From positions 2,976,001 to 3,040,000 of the forward strand of contig NZ_AP022596.1 in the NCBI RefSeq assembly GCF_010731895.1: DNA of 64,000 nt. The letters are read 5' to 3'. A program made the translations under genes and the position numbers. Under the pieces are notes generated by a model that was not told where the DNA came from, ran no database searches, and saw only the letters and a program-made list of their open reading frames with translations. The stretch is from Mycolicibacterium helvum. Lineage in GTDB: Bacteria; Actinomycetota; Actinomycetes; Mycobacteriales; Mycobacteriaceae. This document shows, in pieces, positions 63,646-64,000 of this stretch (its first letter is position 1; each line of letters begins with the position of its first letter).

Positions 63646-64000
63646 TCAGCGGTTGACTCGGGGCAGGCCCAGCGCGACCATGCCGATGATGTCGCGCTGG
63701 ATCTCATTGGTACCGCCGCCGAAAGTGAGGATCAGCGCCGCGCGGTGCATCCGTTCGACACGACCGCGCAGCAGGGCGCCGTGGGAGTCCTGGCGCAGCG
63801 TGGCTGACGGTCCGAGGATCTCCATCAGCAGCCGATATGCCTCGGTGGCCAGCTCGGTGCCGAAGACCTTGGCCGCCGAGGCGTCGGCGGGGTTGAGCGT
63901 TCCGCTCTCGGCCGATGCCAGCTCCCAGTTGATCAGCTTCAGGTACTCAGCCTTGGCCAGCACGCGGGCGAGATTGAGCTGCACCCACTCGGAGTCGATC
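63646..64000 (-). CDS. fadE26: FadE26 (ChsE4), acyl-CoA dehydrogenase subunit (partial)
   Basis: Only the C-terminal ~117 residues are in the window; the gene continues past 64000. It shows the ACAD C-terminal pattern: AKVFGTELATEAYRLLMEILG and LILTFGGGTNEIQRDIIGMVALGLPR, the last carrying the FAD-contact TNEIQRD motif. It is the catalytic-type partner of FadE27 in the side-chain dehydrogenase. Confidence 0.88.
   Translation of the reverse strand, partial: IDSEWVQLNLARVLAKAEYLKLINWELASAESGTLNPADASAAKVFGTELATEAYRLLMEILGPSATLRQDSHGALLRGRVERMHRAALILTFGGGTNEIQRDIIGMVALGLPRVNR

Overview
The window is high-GC actinobacterial DNA that I read as a fast-growing mycobacterium (Mycolicibacterium-like). 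Its gene content and order match the M. tuberculosis cholesterol regulon from about Rv3553 (left) down to Rv3504 (right). The PE/PPE genes that punctuate that region in M. tuberculosis are absent, and several blocks absent from M. tuberculosis are present. All gene names rest on recognising sequence and order from memory; no database search was run.

Region 1 (1-4.6 kb) is the KstR2-type block for steroid ring C/D (HIP) breakdown: ipdC (cut by the window edge), ipdB, ipdA and echA20 on the minus strand, then a KstR2-like operator and two SDR dehydrogenases on the plus strand. Region 2 (4.6-22.5 kb) is an 18-kb block not known to me from the steroid regulon. It holds an amidohydrolase, an NCS1 permease with a GMC oxidoreductase, a TetR regulator, a class III aminotransferase, an APC permease, a YczE-like membrane protein, an aldehyde dehydrogenase and a LysR regulator. 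It ends in a six-gene operon (flavin monooxygenase, RidA, DUF1028, M20 amidohydrolase, aspartase, nitrilase) whose last five genes overlap by 1-4 bases. I see no KstR box in this block, and it looks like a nitrogen-compound catabolic island.

Region 3 (22.5-34.6 kb) returns to cholesterol: fadA5 with a small extra gene and ddn, divergent from cyp125-chsE1-chsE2-chsH2-chsH1-ltp2 (removal of the last propionyl unit). Next come a deleted DUF559-family remnant flanked by related inverted repeats, a lipoprotein, chsH3 and kstD. Region 4 (34.6-43.8 kb) has hsaE-hsaG-hsaF (meta-cleavage end products to pyruvate and propionyl-CoA), a RecQ helicase fused to a phosphoribosyltransferase-like domain, an IclR regulator, and the Rv3531c-Rv3530c-Rv3529c-like trio behind a perfect KstR palindrome.

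Region 5 (43.8-64 kb) has a MarR/VOC pair, kshA (ring 9alpha-hydroxylase) with a small partner, a gamma-carbonic anhydrase, and a minus-strand operon DUF35 protein-ltp4-ltp3-F420 enzyme-ketosteroid-isomerase-like protein. It continues with an Rv3520c-like F420 enzyme, an acetoacetate-decarboxylase-like protein, cyp142, a secreted cutinase, echA19, fadD19, a nitronate-monooxygenase-like gene, ilvX, and then fadD17-fadE27-fadE26 running off the right end. Together regions 1 and 3-5 cover side-chain activation and beta-oxidation, ring opening and end-product processing of sterols. Seven KstR-type sites (six exact, one imperfect) and one KstR2-type site sit in the divergent promoters. No tRNA, rRNA, CRISPR or transposase genes were seen, and no gene-free stretch exceeds 300 bases.
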